From the NCBI GenBank assembly GCA_963664945.1, contig OY761822.1, positions 1,364,001 to 1,428,000 of the forward strand: DNA of 64,000 nt. Direction: 5' to 3'. The notes beneath the pieces were generated by a model that worked only from the letters and a program-made list of their open reading frames with translations, was not told where the DNA came from and did no database searches. This stretch comes from UBA6522 sp963664945. Its GTDB lineage: Bacteria; Pseudomonadota; Gammaproteobacteria; Steroidobacterales; Rariloculaceae. Of the stretch, positions 18,535 through 27,860 are shown in pieces; within the stretch, counting starts at the first letter, position 1; every line of letters starts with the position of its first letter. The position numbers and the translations under genes are program-made.

Positions 18535-18593
18535 AGGGCGCCTGTTGACTCAGCGTCCAGTGCTGGATACGAATGTATCAGTTGGATCCAGCA

Positions 18594-19847
18594 CTAGAAG
18601 TAGAGATCGGAGTAGCTCGTCAATCCTTCGCCCGGGTCGAGATTGACCAGTCGGCCGTCCTTCATGACCAGGCGCACATCCCGAACGGCCGAAATGTCAT
18701 GGAGCGGGTCGCTCCCCAGAACCACAAGGTCTGCAAGCTTTCCGGTTTCGATGGTGCCCAGTTCATCGGCGAATCCGCACAGATCGGCGGATGTCCGCGT
18801 CGCGGCAATCAATGCGTCCATCTCCGGCATGCCCACCTTGACCATGAATTCCAGTTCCCGCTTGTTGAAGTCCGAGATGGGAGGGGAGTCGCTGCCGCAG
18901 GCGATCTTGACACCGGCCTGCATGGCCTTGCGAACGCTCTCGCGATGCTTGACCGTCGCGGCGCGCGCCTTCTTGATCTGGAACGGAGGCAATTCGTTGA
19001 TGTGCTCCACGTCCTGGGTCTGGCAGATGGTCGGGATGTACCAGGCGTCCCGCTCCAGTATCAGGTCGATCGCCTCGTCATCGAGGAACCCGTGTTCGAT
19101 CGAGTCGACGCCGCCGCGCAAGGCCGTTTTAACGCCTTCCTCTCCCCAGGCGTGCACGGCCACGCGCTTGCCCTTGTTGTGCGCGACTTCCGTCGCCGCC
19201 TGAATCTCGTCGAGCATGAACTGCGACTCCTCCATGGTCTCGCCCCGGGTCATGATTCCGCCGGTGACCATGAGCTTGATCTGATCGGCGCCGTTCTTGA
19301 GATTCTCGCGTACCGCCTTGCGCATCTCCCAGGGGCCATCCACCTCCAGGGCGCCGAGGGTGCCGTGGCCATGTCCCCCCGTAATGGATATGCCCTTGGT
19401 GCAGACGCACAACCGCGGGCCCTGCATCACGCCGCTGTCGAAGGCGCGCTTCCAGGCGACGTCCACGTAACCGTCTTCGCCTACACAGCGAATTCCGGTG
19501 ATGCCGGCGCGCAGCCCGTCCATGGCGACCCGACCGGCCCGAATCGTGTAGTCGGTCAGGTTTTCCGTCTCAAGAACGTTGTGGGGGTCGGGAATAAGGT
19601 CGCCCAAATGGGCGTGCACCTCCCACATCCCGGGAAGCAGGTAACCGCCCCCAAGATCGATCCATCGCGAACCGTCCGGAAGCTTGGCGGGCGTCAGGCC
19701 GCTGCCCTTCGGGGCACCGTTCGGCGGGACGAATGCGCCCTCGGCGATATCGGTAATCCGATTGTCTTCCACGGTCAACGTCATGTCCGGCATCGGGCGG
19801 TCCCCCGTGCAATTGATGATCGTGCAGTTGCTCAGAATGGTTTTCAT
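18594..19847 (-). CDS. Metal-dependent amidohydrolase (imidazolonepropionase/prolidase-like)
   Basis: This 417-residue amidohydrolase-superfamily enzyme has a complete metal site: His78 and His80 (EVHAHLG), the bridging Lys in ADQIKLMVTGG, His in RVAVHAWGE, His in SIEHGFLD and Asp in ACGSDSPP. No signal peptide is present, so it acts in the cytoplasm. Relatives include imidazolonepropionases and a group of Xaa-Pro/Xaa-Arg dipeptidases. Its surroundings make dipeptide (Xaa-Pro) cleavage attractive, but the substrate is not proven. The start overlaps the stop of the upstream gene by four bases (ATGA), so the two are translated together. Confidence 0.82.
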   Translation of the reverse strand: MKTILSNCTIINCTGDRPMPDMTLTVEDNRITDIAEGAFVPPNGAPKGSGLTPAKLPDGSRWIDLGGGYLLPGMWEVHAHLGDLIPDPHNVLETENLTDYTIRAGRVAMDGLRAGITGIRCVGEDGYVDVAWKRAFDSGVMQGPRLCVCTKGISITGGHGHGTLGALEVDGPWEMRKAVRENLKNGADQIKLMVTGGIMTRGETMEESQFMLDEIQAATEVAHNKGKRVAVHAWGEEGVKTALRGGVDSIEHGFLDDEAIDLILERDAWYIPTICQTQDVEHINELPPFQIKKARAATVKHRESVRKAMQAGVKIACGSDSPPISDFNKRELEFMVKVGMPEMDALIAATRTSADLCGFADELGTIETGKLADLVVLGSDPLHDISAVRDVRLVMKDGRLVNLDPGEGLTSYSDLYF

Positions 19848-20848
19848 TGGAGCCCACCCAGTCCGAGTTCCTCGTTGAGCCGGTTGTCTTCACACACGAC
19901 CTGACCATCGCATTCTATTTTCCCGCTCGTCAACACCAGGTCGCAGTGCACGCCGCAGTCGGGCACGTCGCCGCCGAAGTCCGCGTCCTGGTCGCCGAAC
20001 CCGAAGGTGATCGCCCCCAACACATGTTCGTCCTGGTGGATGCTGCCAGATGTTCGCGCCAGTGGGTTGAGACCCAGTGTGAAATGACAGAGATGCGTGG
20101 CGATCGGATCGCCGCTGGCGGCAAAATGCGCTCGCAACTGACCGGCGTCCGCACCGCCCTCGATCCGGGTGATGACGCCGGTTTCAACGTGCACCGTCAC
20201 GGGGGCATTGACCAGGCGGCCCGGAGGAATATTGCCGTCCACGACGATCACGCCGTTGATCGTGCTTTCGATGGGCGCGTTGGCGACACATACGCCGGGG
20301 AAGAAATTCGAAGTGCCGGGTTTGGCCGCAACACCGTCGCCTATTTCGATGGGGCGGCCACGCATGTCGAAGCTGATGTCGGTCCCCAGGGCCGAAGTCA
20401 CGCGGCAGAATCCGGTCCTGATCCAGATTTCTCCGATCCGTTCCGCGACTTCGATCATGCGCGTATGATCGACATCGCAGATGCCCTCGATCGCGAAGTC
20501 TTCCATGCCGATCACATCCGTCGAGGCGACCCGCGTTCCGTTCGCTCGCGCCTCCGCTGTCGCAGCCTTTTCGATGAACATGGTGGGACAAAGTCCCAGA
20601 ACGACATCGGCGCCCTTTATGGCGCCGCTGACGGAGGAGTTGAATTCCGTCGTGTCGGTGGGGGCCATGCGGGGAATGACCAGCAACTGCGCGTCCGCAC
20701 CGGCACTGATCCCGGCGGTCAGGCACGCTTCGGCGATGTCCATGTCCGTCCAGGTATCCGCCAGGATCAGCAGCGTCTCGCCGGCCCTGACCGCCGCCAT
20801 GTCCCGTACTGCGATATGGGCAAACTCGCCCCAACGTAAAGATCTCAT
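19844..20848 (-). CDS. M29 aminopeptidase/NicX-like metalloprotein
   Basis: This 334-residue protein resembles both the M29 aminopeptidases and 2,5-dihydroxypyridine 5,6-dioxygenase (NicX), which share a fold. Putative metal ligands are Glu in NAPIESTINGV, His in THLCHFTLG, His in QDEHVLGAI and the HxD of VHCDLVL. No signal peptide is seen. Either peptide-bond cleavage or Fe(II)-dependent ring opening is possible; the coupled amidohydrolase and the wider peptide context favour a peptidase. It is translationally coupled to the amidohydrolase downstream. Confidence 0.65.
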   Translation of the reverse strand: MRSLRWGEFAHIAVRDMAAVRAGETLLILADTWTDMDIAEACLTAGISAGADAQLLVIPRMAPTDTTEFNSSVSGAIKGADVVLGLCPTMFIEKAATAEARANGTRVASTDVIGMEDFAIEGICDVDHTRMIEVAERIGEIWIRTGFCRVTSALGTDISFDMRGRPIEIGDGVAAKPGTSNFFPGVCVANAPIESTINGVIVVDGNIPPGRLVNAPVTVHVETGVITRIEGGADAGQLRAHFAASGDPIATHLCHFTLGLNPLARTSGSIHQDEHVLGAITFGFGDQDADFGGDVPDCGVHCDLVLTSGKIECDGQVVCEDNRLNEELGLGGLQ

Positions 20849-20991
20849 AGAACCGTCTCCCCGGTTTCAAGGTGGTGGTGCGACGACCACACGAAATCCA
20901 TCTGCGTCGTCCCGCGCAGACCCGTACATTCACTCCAAGTCGATTTCCTCGCAGAGGCCGATGCGCTGTGTGGGGAAACGGCTGCGATACG

Positions 20992-22026
20992 CTACAGGAC
21001 CACCTGTTTCATCCACGGCGCGGTGTTGTGGAAGTTCGCCACCACGCTTCCTGGCGGTACCAGTGCATCGCAGGCTTCGCGGGTCTCCTCATCGAGCCCC
21101 GTCTCAATGACCGAGAGAAATTCCGACAGCTGTTCTATTGTCTTTGGTCCGATCAGCGGCGCCGTTATGCCGGGTTGACCCTTCACCCAGACGACCGCCA
21201 ATTGGGCCGCCGACAGGCCGAGGCGTTGCGCGATCCTGGCGAATTCGATGCCGGTCTCTATGCCTCGCCGGGTGATCCGGTCGGCGTAAAACCCGCCTCT
21301 CAAGACGGCCCTGGAGTCTTCGGGCAGTACTGACGCATCCGTGTAGCGCCCGGCGAGGACCCCCATGGCCATGGGCGACCAGGTGATGACACCCAAACCG
21401 TGCTCCTTGCACATGGGCAGCAGTTCGTTCTCGATGCGCCGATCGAGCAGATTGTACGGTGGCTGTTCGCAACTGATCCTGGCATAGCCCTTCAATTCGC
21501 TGACCATGATGGCATTCATCACCGCCCAGGCGGGATGCGTTGACGTGCCGATATAGCGAACCTTGCCCTGGCGTACCAGCGTGTCCAGGGCAAAGAGTTG
21601 CTCATCCCACGGTATGTGGGGGGAGGGACGATGGATCTGGTACAGGTCGATGTAGTCGGTCTGCAGGCGTTTCAGGGAAGCCTCGCAGGCGCGAATAATG
21701 TTCAGCCGGCTGTGACCGTGATCGTTCGGCCCGACATGGGCCGGATCGTCGAGCGTGAACCCCGGCCGCCTCTTGCCGTGGTCGACCTTGGTCGCGATCA
21801 ATACCTGATGCCGCCTGCCGTTGCGTTTCAGTGTCTCGCCAATGATTCTCTCGCCGGCGCCGTCGGCGTAGACATCGCCCGTGTCCAGCAGGTTGATACC
21901 GGCATCCATGGCGGTTTCGAGAATTCTGGCCGATTCATCGACCGGTGTGGGATCAAGAAAGTTGTCAGTGCCCAGGGCGAAGGGCGATATTTCCAGTCCG
22001 GTTCGGCCCAGCAGTCGGTAATCCAT
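20992..22026 (-). CDS. Aldo/keto reductase
   Basis: This 344-residue AKR of the YghZ/Tas-like group starts at ATG 22026 (MDYRLLGRTGLEIS). The catalytic Asp (NLLDTGDVYADG), Tyr in the same block, Lys (LIATKVDHGK) and His (YQIHRPSP) are visible, as is the NADPH-binding end (APLIGPKTIEQL). It reduces aldehydes or ketones with NADPH. Earlier in-frame sequence runs through the promoter and operator region and is not coding. It is divergent from the DHDPS-family gene at 22267, and its role in the pathway is unclear; detoxifying semialdehyde intermediates is one option. Confidence 0.85.
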   Translation of the reverse strand: MDYRLLGRTGLEISPFALGTDNFLDPTPVDESARILETAMDAGINLLDTGDVYADGAGERIIGETLKRNGRRHQVLIATKVDHGKRRPGFTLDDPAHVGPNDHGHSRLNIIRACEASLKRLQTDYIDLYQIHRPSPHIPWDEQLFALDTLVRQGKVRYIGTSTHPAWAVMNAIMVSELKGYARISCEQPPYNLLDRRIENELLPMCKEHGLGVITWSPMAMGVLAGRYTDASVLPEDSRAVLRGGFYADRITRRGIETGIEFARIAQRLGLSAAQLAVVWVKGQPGITAPLIGPKTIEQLSEFLSVIETGLDEETREACDALVPPGSVVANFHNTAPWMKQVVL

Positions 22027-22144
22027 GGCGGTATGGTTCCTTGGTTTTTCCGGGTTCGGAATGCGAGAGTGGCAACATGTCTCGTGACGCCAGGGCCGGC
22101 ATCGGCGCCGCGGCTCCGCACGAGCCGGACGCATCCGGAAAACG

Positions 22145-22174
22145 CTGTATACTGTATACGTCAGTGTATATAAT
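22145..22174. promoter_or_regulatory. Candidate GntR/FCD operator, site 3
   Basis: CTGTATACTGTATACG followed by TCAGTGTATATAAT is the strongest example of the set, with two GTATAC-type units. ATACTGTATACG (22149-22160) recurs in reverse complement at 15757-15768. It is placed in the 240-bp divergent gap between the aldo/keto reductase and the DHDPS-family gene. Confidence 0.55.
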
Positions 22175-22266
22175 TCGCAGTTGGCCCACAACGCGCCGGG
22201 GGCACTGGCAGACGGTCCTTCAAGACGACGTGTGCCGGCGAACATCGGGAACAGGGGGAGCACAGC

Positions 22267-23172
22267 ATGGCAAGTCAGGATTGGGGAGGTGTGTTCCCCG
22301 CGCTGATGACAGAAATGCACGAGGATGGCAGCCTCGACCTGGAGGGCACAGCCAGGCACATCGAATATTGCCTGCGCAGCGGTGTAGGCGGCATCATTGT
22401 TCTGGGCACCTTGGGCGAAGGCAATTCCCTGCATTCCCAGGAGAAGGGTCGCGTGATGCGCGCGGCGGTGGAAGCGGTCGATCATCGCGTTCCAGTGATC
22501 AGTGGTATCGCCGAGTACACATGCGACATGGCCATTGCCTCCGTCAGGATGGCTGAGGAGGCGGGTTACGACGGGCTCATGCTCTTGCCCAGCATGGTCT
22601 ATCAGCAGGACTCCAGGGAAGCTATCGCACACTTCACGACGATCGCGGCGGCGACCGACCTGCCGATCATGATCTACAACAACCCCGTGGCTTACAAGGC
22701 CGATCTTTCACCGGACGATTTTGTGGAATTGGCGGAAATCGACAACATCGTCGCGGTCAAGGAGTCGTCTCACGACAGCCGCCGGTTGACTGATATGGTC
22801 AACGCTTGCGGCGACCGCTATCGCCTGTTTTGCGGCGTCGACGACGTTGTGCTCGAGAACGCGGTTTGCGGCGCGGTAGGATGGGTTTCCGGCCTGGCAA
22901 ATCCGTTTCCCCGGGAAGCCGTGCAACTGTTCGAATTGGCCAGGGCAGGAAAACTCGACGAAGCGGTGGCCATGTACCGGTGGGTCATGCCCGTCCTGCA
23001 TCTGGATACCGAAATCAAGCTGGTTCAATACCTGAAGCTCGCCAATCAAATGACCGGGATGGGTACGGAGTGGGTGCGTCCGCCGCGACTTCCACTTGTC
23101 GGTGAGGAGCGGGCCAGGGTCGCGGGTATCGTCCAACGCGCGCTGGACAATCGGCCGAGACTGGCGGCCTGA
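22267..23172 (+). CDS. DHDPS/NAL-family lyase, probable pyrroline-4-hydroxy-2-carboxylate deaminase
   Basis: This 301-residue TIM-barrel class I aldolase has a Schiff-base Lys in NIVAVKESSHD, the catalytic Tyr in IMIYNNPVAY and the GTLGEGNSL loop. Family members act on pyruvate-derived or 2-oxo acids. In hydroxyproline catabolism a member of this family deaminates 1-pyrroline-4-hydroxy-2-carboxylate to 2-oxoglutarate semialdehyde, the substrate of the aldehyde dehydrogenase encoded at 15870; this link is the basis of the call. A 2-keto-3-deoxy-sugar-acid lyase is the alternative. An operator-like site lies just upstream, and the symporter gene follows on the same strand. Confidence 0.82.
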   Translation: MASQDWGGVFPALMTEMHEDGSLDLEGTARHIEYCLRSGVGGIIVLGTLGEGNSLHSQEKGRVMRAAVEAVDHRVPVISGIAEYTCDMAIASVRMAEEAGYDGLMLLPSMVYQQDSREAIAHFTTIAAATDLPIMIYNNPVAYKADLSPDDFVELAEIDNIVAVKESSHDSRRLTDMVNACGDRYRLFCGVDDVVLENAVCGAVGWVSGLANPFPREAVQLFELARAGKLDEAVAMYRWVMPVLHLDTEIKLVQYLKLANQMTGMGTEWVRPPRLPLVGEERARVAGIVQRALDNRPRLAA

Positions 23173-23330
23173 GCATTTCGCGATTCGGGCATTTCGCGCC
23201 GATTATCCGGAATCGATTCAAGCCCCGGAACCTGGCGCGGTCCGGAAACCACAGAATTGGATGGCAGGCTGTTGCCGCTCAATAATCCGCTCACCAGGAA
23301 TCAACTCAAGAAACTCCAGGGTGAACTGAA

Positions 23331-25022
23331 TTGCTAATCGACTGGCTCGTAATCGCCGTCTATCTGGTTGGCGTCACGGCCGTTGGCGTGTATGCCACGC
23401 GCAGGGTCAAGTCGTCCTCGAACTTTTTCATCAGCGACCGAAGTTTCGGCAAGCTGACGATGACGTTCTTCTCGTTCGGCACCGGCACCAATACCGATCA
23501 GGCCGTCAGCGTCGCGTCCAAGACCTATACCTCCGGCGCATCGGGTATCTGGTACCAGTGGCTGTGGTTGTTCTCAACCCCTTTCTATTGGTTGCTGGCG
23601 CCGCTGTTCCGGCGCATGCGGGCGGTGACGACCGCGGACTACCTGCTGGTTCGCTACGGGCAGAGCGTCGCCGTGCTGTTCGCGCTCGTCGGCATGATTC
23701 AGCTCGCCGTCAACATCGGCGTCGTCCTCAAGGCGTCGAGCGCCATGATCACCGCGGTCTCCGGCGGTTCGATCAGCCCCGAGATCGCCATTTTTGCGAT
23801 GACCGTCCTGTTCGTGCTCTACGGCGTTTCCGGCGGACTCAACGCGGCGATCATCACGGATCTGATTCAAGGCGTCATGACGGTGATCCTTTCCTTCCTC
23901 ATCCTGCCCTTCGCACTGAGCGCAGTGGGCGGCATGAGCGGTCTCCGGGCATCGATCGACAATCCGGAAATGTTCTCCATCGTTGCGCCCAGCGAGATCA
24001 CCACGCTCTACGTTGTCGTGATTGCGGTGAATGGCCTGGTGGGATGGGTGACCTCGCCGTACTCCATGGCCATGTGCGCGGCCGGCCGGTCCGAGTACGA
24101 TGCGCGTATCGGCGTGGTTGCGGGTCACTTTCTGAAGAGGCTTTGCACCATCGCCTGGGTGCTCACGGGCATGGTGGGCATAGCGCTCTACGTCGATGCC
24201 AATACGAACCCCGATCAGGTGTATGGGCTGCTGGCCAGAGACTTCCTGCCGACCATAGCACCGGGACTCGTCGGGCTCTTCGTCGCGTCGATGCTTGCCG
24301 CCGTGATGAGCTCCTGCGACACCTTCATGCTGTCTGCCGCAGCCCTCTTTACGGAGAATGTCTACAAGCCGTTGATCCGACCGGGTCAGGATGAACGCCA
24401 CTACCTGCTCGTCGGCAGAATCGCCTCCGTCCTGGTGGTGGGCAGCGGGATAATAATCGCCTTCGGACTGACCAGCGTGGTCGCCGGACTGGAGCTGTTC
24501 TGGATCGTTCAGGCCATGATGGGCGTGGCCATCTGGACCAGTTTCTTCTGGCGCCGCGCAACGTCGGCGGCAGCCTGGGCGTCAACGCTCTGCGGTTTTG
24601 CCGCCTGGTTCTTCACCAGCGACGTCGCCCTGGTCGGCTGGAGTTTCAACGACCAGTTCGCGTACCTGCTGCCGTCGATCATGCTATATGAAGGCAGCCT
24701 GTCATTGCCCTGGCAGATGATCATCTACCTTGTCGTCGGATTCGTGGTCATGATCGGCGTCAGCCTGATGACCCGGGCGCCGGGCAAGGAGAGGCTGGAC
24801 AGGGTCTATGCAACGCTGAGAACTCCGGTCGAGCCCGGAGAACCGGAAGTCACGCCGCTGACGCTTCCGCCAGGGGTCGCGCCGGCGAAACGATCGGTGC
24901 TGATCGACCACCCCGACTTTGAGTTGATGAAGCCGACCATGACCACTGTGGTGGGTTTCCTGGTCAGCTGCGCGGTGGTCGGCTTGCTGATCGGGCTGTT
25001 CGTCTGGATCCTTCAGATCTAA
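23331..25022 (+). CDS. Sodium:solute symporter (SSS family)
   Basis: This 563-residue protein has about 13 membrane segments of the SSS family, which includes PutP (proline), PanF and the sugar-acid symporters. The N-terminus (DWLVIAVYLVGVTAVGVY) and the sodium-site region (GLFVASMLAAVMSSCDTFML) are characteristic. The chosen start is TTG at 23331 because no ATG or GTG lies near the first membrane helix; a weak AGGGTGA lies upstream. It follows the DHDPS-family gene by 158 bases, and a proline/hydroxyproline substrate fits that context, though substrate choice cannot be read directly. Confidence 0.85.
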   Translation: MLIDWLVIAVYLVGVTAVGVYATRRVKSSSNFFISDRSFGKLTMTFFSFGTGTNTDQAVSVASKTYTSGASGIWYQWLWLFSTPFYWLLAPLFRRMRAVTTADYLLVRYGQSVAVLFALVGMIQLAVNIGVVLKASSAMITAVSGGSISPEIAIFAMTVLFVLYGVSGGLNAAIITDLIQGVMTVILSFLILPFALSAVGGMSGLRASIDNPEMFSIVAPSEITTLYVVVIAVNGLVGWVTSPYSMAMCAAGRSEYDARIGVVAGHFLKRLCTIAWVLTGMVGIALYVDANTNPDQVYGLLARDFLPTIAPGLVGLFVASMLAAVMSSCDTFMLSAAALFTENVYKPLIRPGQDERHYLLVGRIASVLVVGSGIIIAFGLTSVVAGLELFWIVQAMMGVAIWTSFFWRRATSAAAWASTLCGFAAWFFTSDVALVGWSFNDQFAYLLPSIMLYEGSLSLPWQMIIYLVVGFVVMIGVSLMTRAPGKERLDRVYATLRTPVEPGEPEVTPLTLPPGVAPAKRSVLIDHPDFELMKPTMTTVVGFLVSCAVVGLLIGLFVWILQI

Positions 25023-25077
25023 TGCGGACGTCTCACTCACAAGCAAGTCCTGCCGCGGGGGCAGGAGGGGGACAAGA

Positions 25078-26504
25078 ATGATTTCATCGAATATCGCGGC
25101 GAGCGTCCGCCGACGGCTGGGTTTGGCCAGTCTTTGCGTGCCTGCCCTGGTACTGGCGCAGCAGGCGCCCCTGGTGGACTACACGGAAGAAAACCATCAG
25201 ATTCGCAGGGACAAGTTCGACCAGGTTTTGCCCGAGATCATGCGGGAGCGGGACGTGGACATGTGGATCCACGTGATGCGGGAGGCGGTTCCCGACGACT
25301 TCGGCATCGACGAACTTGGCAGCGCCTCAGGCGTGTTCGTCTTCACCGACCGTGGCGGCGACCGGATCGAACGGGCCATCCTGGGGCGCCGCTGGGGCGT
25401 TGCCCACCGGGGATGGGGCGAAAGCGACTTCCGGGCGGTGGAGGATAGCGGGGCCTTCGACATCGTCGCCCCGGCCGTTCGCATTCAGGAGCCTGTCGCG
25501 GGGCCATTGACGGAGTACGACTACCGTTTCCAGGGCCTCGGCGAATTTGTCGCCGAGCGCGACCCGGAACGCATTGCGGTCAATTTCATGGACGAACTGG
25601 GCCCCTGGCCAACCTACCGGGGTCGTATAGACGGGCTCTCCCATACGGATTTCGTCCTCCTCAGCGAAGAACTCGGCGAGGAGTACGCCGGCCGCCTGAT
25701 CTCTTCGGAGTGGTTGATCATGGACTACATCAACCACCAGGTGCCGAGCGAGATCGAGTTGCTCAAGCGAATGCGCCGGGACGAGCTGGCAATGGTGGAG
25801 CCAGCCCTGGCCGCGGTGGAGCCGGGCGTTACCCGAATGGGCGACACTGAATTGACGATTTTTCGGCGCATGTGGACCGGAGAGTCGCAGCGCGGGAGAA
25901 GCGATGCCTGGACCGAGGACACCGTCGTGCAGGGTGGGGACATCCTGTCAGCGCCGAGCCAGGGCGTCTATGCCTATGTGTTGCGCGAGGGAGAAACGGA
26001 ACCACCGCCGGAAATTCAGCGGCTATGGAACGAATACCTGCTTGTCGACCGGATTCTCGTGGAGACGATCAGGGCGGGTCTGACGCCTCGCGAGATCATG
26101 CGCGACTACGAACGGAGGTTCGAAGAGGCCGGCATCATCCTCCGAGACGACCAATTGCACATGGTCGACGCCAAGAACGACTTTCCCGCCTATGCCGCGG
26201 GGTACGACGCGGATAAAACGCAGCTTTCGATCGACTCACATGGCCAGACCAAGGGCGCCCGGCCGTGGTCCGTGGAAACCTATCTTTCGCCTCGCATCGG
26301 TTCCTACGGTCCGGAGTGGGCGTGGGATATTCCGCTGGCTCCGAACCACCATTTCGTGCTGGAGTATTTTTTCTACATGCCTTCCGAGGGGCCCGCGGAC
26401 CAGGACCAGTACCTTTCTGGTGGGACCACGAAGAGGCCATCGCAACCGAGAACGGCGTCGAGTACCTGTCGCCGCCGCAGGAGGAACTGATCCTCATCCG
26501 GTAG
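25078..26504 (+). pseudogene. Exported M24-like protein, copy 3, frameshifted near the end
   Basis: This is the third paralogue of the M24 set, with a signal peptide (LGLASLCVPALVLAQQ) and AGGAGGGGG before the ATG. It shares QIRRDKFDQVLPEIMR, DRGGDRIER and VLREGETEPPPE with copies 1 and 2. The metal-binding loop is largely missing: after GDILSAPSQG it goes straight to YAYVLREGE, so both Asp ligands are gone. One base is lost near 26,415, so the frame would end at 26490 with a run of Arg/Ser/Pro residues. The expected C-terminus (HEEAIATENGVEYLSPP, then ELILIR) continues in the next frame to 26504. It may be a real decay event or a sequencing error. Confidence 0.75.
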
Positions 26505-26513
26505 CCTGTCCGC

Positions 26514-26927
26514 TCAGCCATGCCGCTGCGCGCGCGGTTCGCCCTTGAACGCTTCGGAGACGACAAACAGATCCGTCAACAGCGCGCGCAGATGAATCGA
26601 CCCGTTGACGTTGTCGATGAGCATGGAACCGATGTCGGGCCGGGAATTGACCAGCCGCACCAGGCTCAGGGACCTGCGGGCGTCCTCCGCCACGGCGTCG
26701 AGGAAGCCCTCCAGGCCGATGTCGGCCGCACCGTGTTGCCGGGCGACCGCCGCAACCTCCTCGCCCAGGCCGTCCAGCGCGGCCTCCATCTTGCCGAGGA
26801 ATTCCCGCAACTGGAATCCGACGCCGGAACCGCTGGCATCGCTGTCCGTGAGCCGTCCCTGGGCCGCATAGGCGAGCATGAATTCATAGCCCGCTTCTAT
26901 CGCGTCGATTCGTTCGTCCAGATTCAA
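26514..26927 (-). CDS. Uncharacterised helical protein next to cytochrome b
   Basis: I do not recognise this 137-residue soluble protein. It is mostly alpha-helical and acidic at the N-terminus (NLDERIDAIEAGYEFMLAY) and has no signal peptide or cysteines. It is the last gene of the minus-strand molybdoenzyme run, 37 bases after the cytochrome b gene. A role as an assembly factor or small partner of the oxidoreductase is a guess from position. It ends 10 bases from the converging M24 copy 3. Confidence 0.55.
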   Translation of the reverse strand: MNLDERIDAIEAGYEFMLAYAAQGRLTDSDASGSGVGFQLREFLGKMEAALDGLGEEVAAVARQHGAADIGLEGFLDAVAEDARRSLSLVRLVNSRPDIGSMLIDNVNGSIHLRALLTDLFVVSEAFKGEPRAQRHG

Positions 26928-26964
26928 GTTGCGCCCTCCAATGGCATCTCAAGCCCGCTGCGCT

Positions 26965-27627
26965 TCAATCGGCATCCACGGCCCAGCGAGCGCTGTCGTG
27001 GTGTTCATTGTACTCGCGCCGGGTGATCCAGCCGAGAAACATCGAGCGGGTGAAGTGCAGTTTCTCGGGCCTCAGCGCGAAGTAGACGTGGAGCATTACC
27101 AGGGTGATCAGGACCAGGGCCGCAAGATCGTGGATCACGTAGATCACGCCAAAGACGTCCTCCCCGAGCCAGTAGGGGTTTCGCTCCCACCAGGGCGTGT
27201 CGATCTTCACCATCATCAGCCCGCCGGTCACGATGGCGGCCAGTCCGACCAGCGTGAATACATGGTGGATCAGCTTCTGCGCCAGGGAGTATTTGCCCGG
27301 CAGTCCGGGCGGCCGGGCACTCATCCGCAGGTTCCAGCGAGCCAGTTGCACGGTGTTGCGCAGGTCCGCCCTGTCGACCCACATTGAGCCCAGGTCCTGC
27401 CAGAAGGACGCGCGCACCGTGTGAACGATCACGAACACGGTTAGCACGATGCCGCTGACCCAGTGGATCGTCACCCAGGCGAACTCGATGCCCAGGATGG
27501 GCAGGAACGCCGTTCCCAGGAGGATGAGCGTTGAGATGGCCATCCCCCAATGAAGCAGGCGATCGACCAGCGCGTGGCGTATCAGCCTCCGAGCGCCGTC
27601 CGGCCTGCCCGCTCCGTTCCCGGGCAT
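26965..27627 (-). CDS. Membrane cytochrome b (formate dehydrogenase gamma/b561-like)
   Basis: This 220-residue protein has four membrane segments and histidines placed to bind two hemes (DRLLHWGMA, VTIHWVSG, LIHHVFTL, VIHDLAAL, MLHVYFAL). It resembles the di-heme cytochrome b subunits of formate dehydrogenases and Ni-Fe hydrogenases, which pass electrons from a periplasmic enzyme to quinone. That fits the Tat-exported molybdoenzyme encoded just upstream. It is four bases downstream of the small membrane-protein gene. Confidence 0.82.
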   Translation of the reverse strand: MPGNGAGRPDGARRLIRHALVDRLLHWGMAISTLILLGTAFLPILGIEFAWVTIHWVSGIVLTVFVIVHTVRASFWQDLGSMWVDRADLRNTVQLARWNLRMSARPPGLPGKYSLAQKLIHHVFTLVGLAAIVTGGLMMVKIDTPWWERNPYWLGEDVFGVIYVIHDLAALVLITLVMLHVYFALRPEKLHFTRSMFLGWITRREYNEHHDSARWAVDAD

Positions 27628-27630
27628 GGC

Positions 27631-27819
27631 CTACTTCGACCGGCCGGCGCGGCGCGGGGCCCTGGACGCGGGTTGCCCGGGGGCCAGCAACCAGCGATAC
27701 AGCAAGTGGCCAACGATGAGGACGGCGCCGGCGCCGAAGAAGATGGGGATCAGGTCCCAGGACATGCCCTGCAGGACTTCCTGGCCCCAGACGTCACGGC
27801 TTGTTCGAAACAGGTCCAT
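27631..27819 (-). CDS. Small single-span membrane protein
   Basis: This is a 62-residue protein with one clear membrane helix (DLIPIFFGAGAVLIVGHLLY) and a basic C-terminal tail (APRRAGRSK). It lies between the FAD-subunit and cytochrome b genes on the same strand, four bases from the latter. It probably helps anchor or assemble the membrane part of the oxidoreductase. No family is recognised. Confidence 0.65.
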   Translation of the reverse strand: MDLFRTSRDVWGQEVLQGMSWDLIPIFFGAGAVLIVGHLLYRWLLAPGQPASRAPRRAGRSK

Positions 27820-27860
27820 CGGATCGGGCGCTCAACGGCGGAAATCAGGCATCGCGTGGA

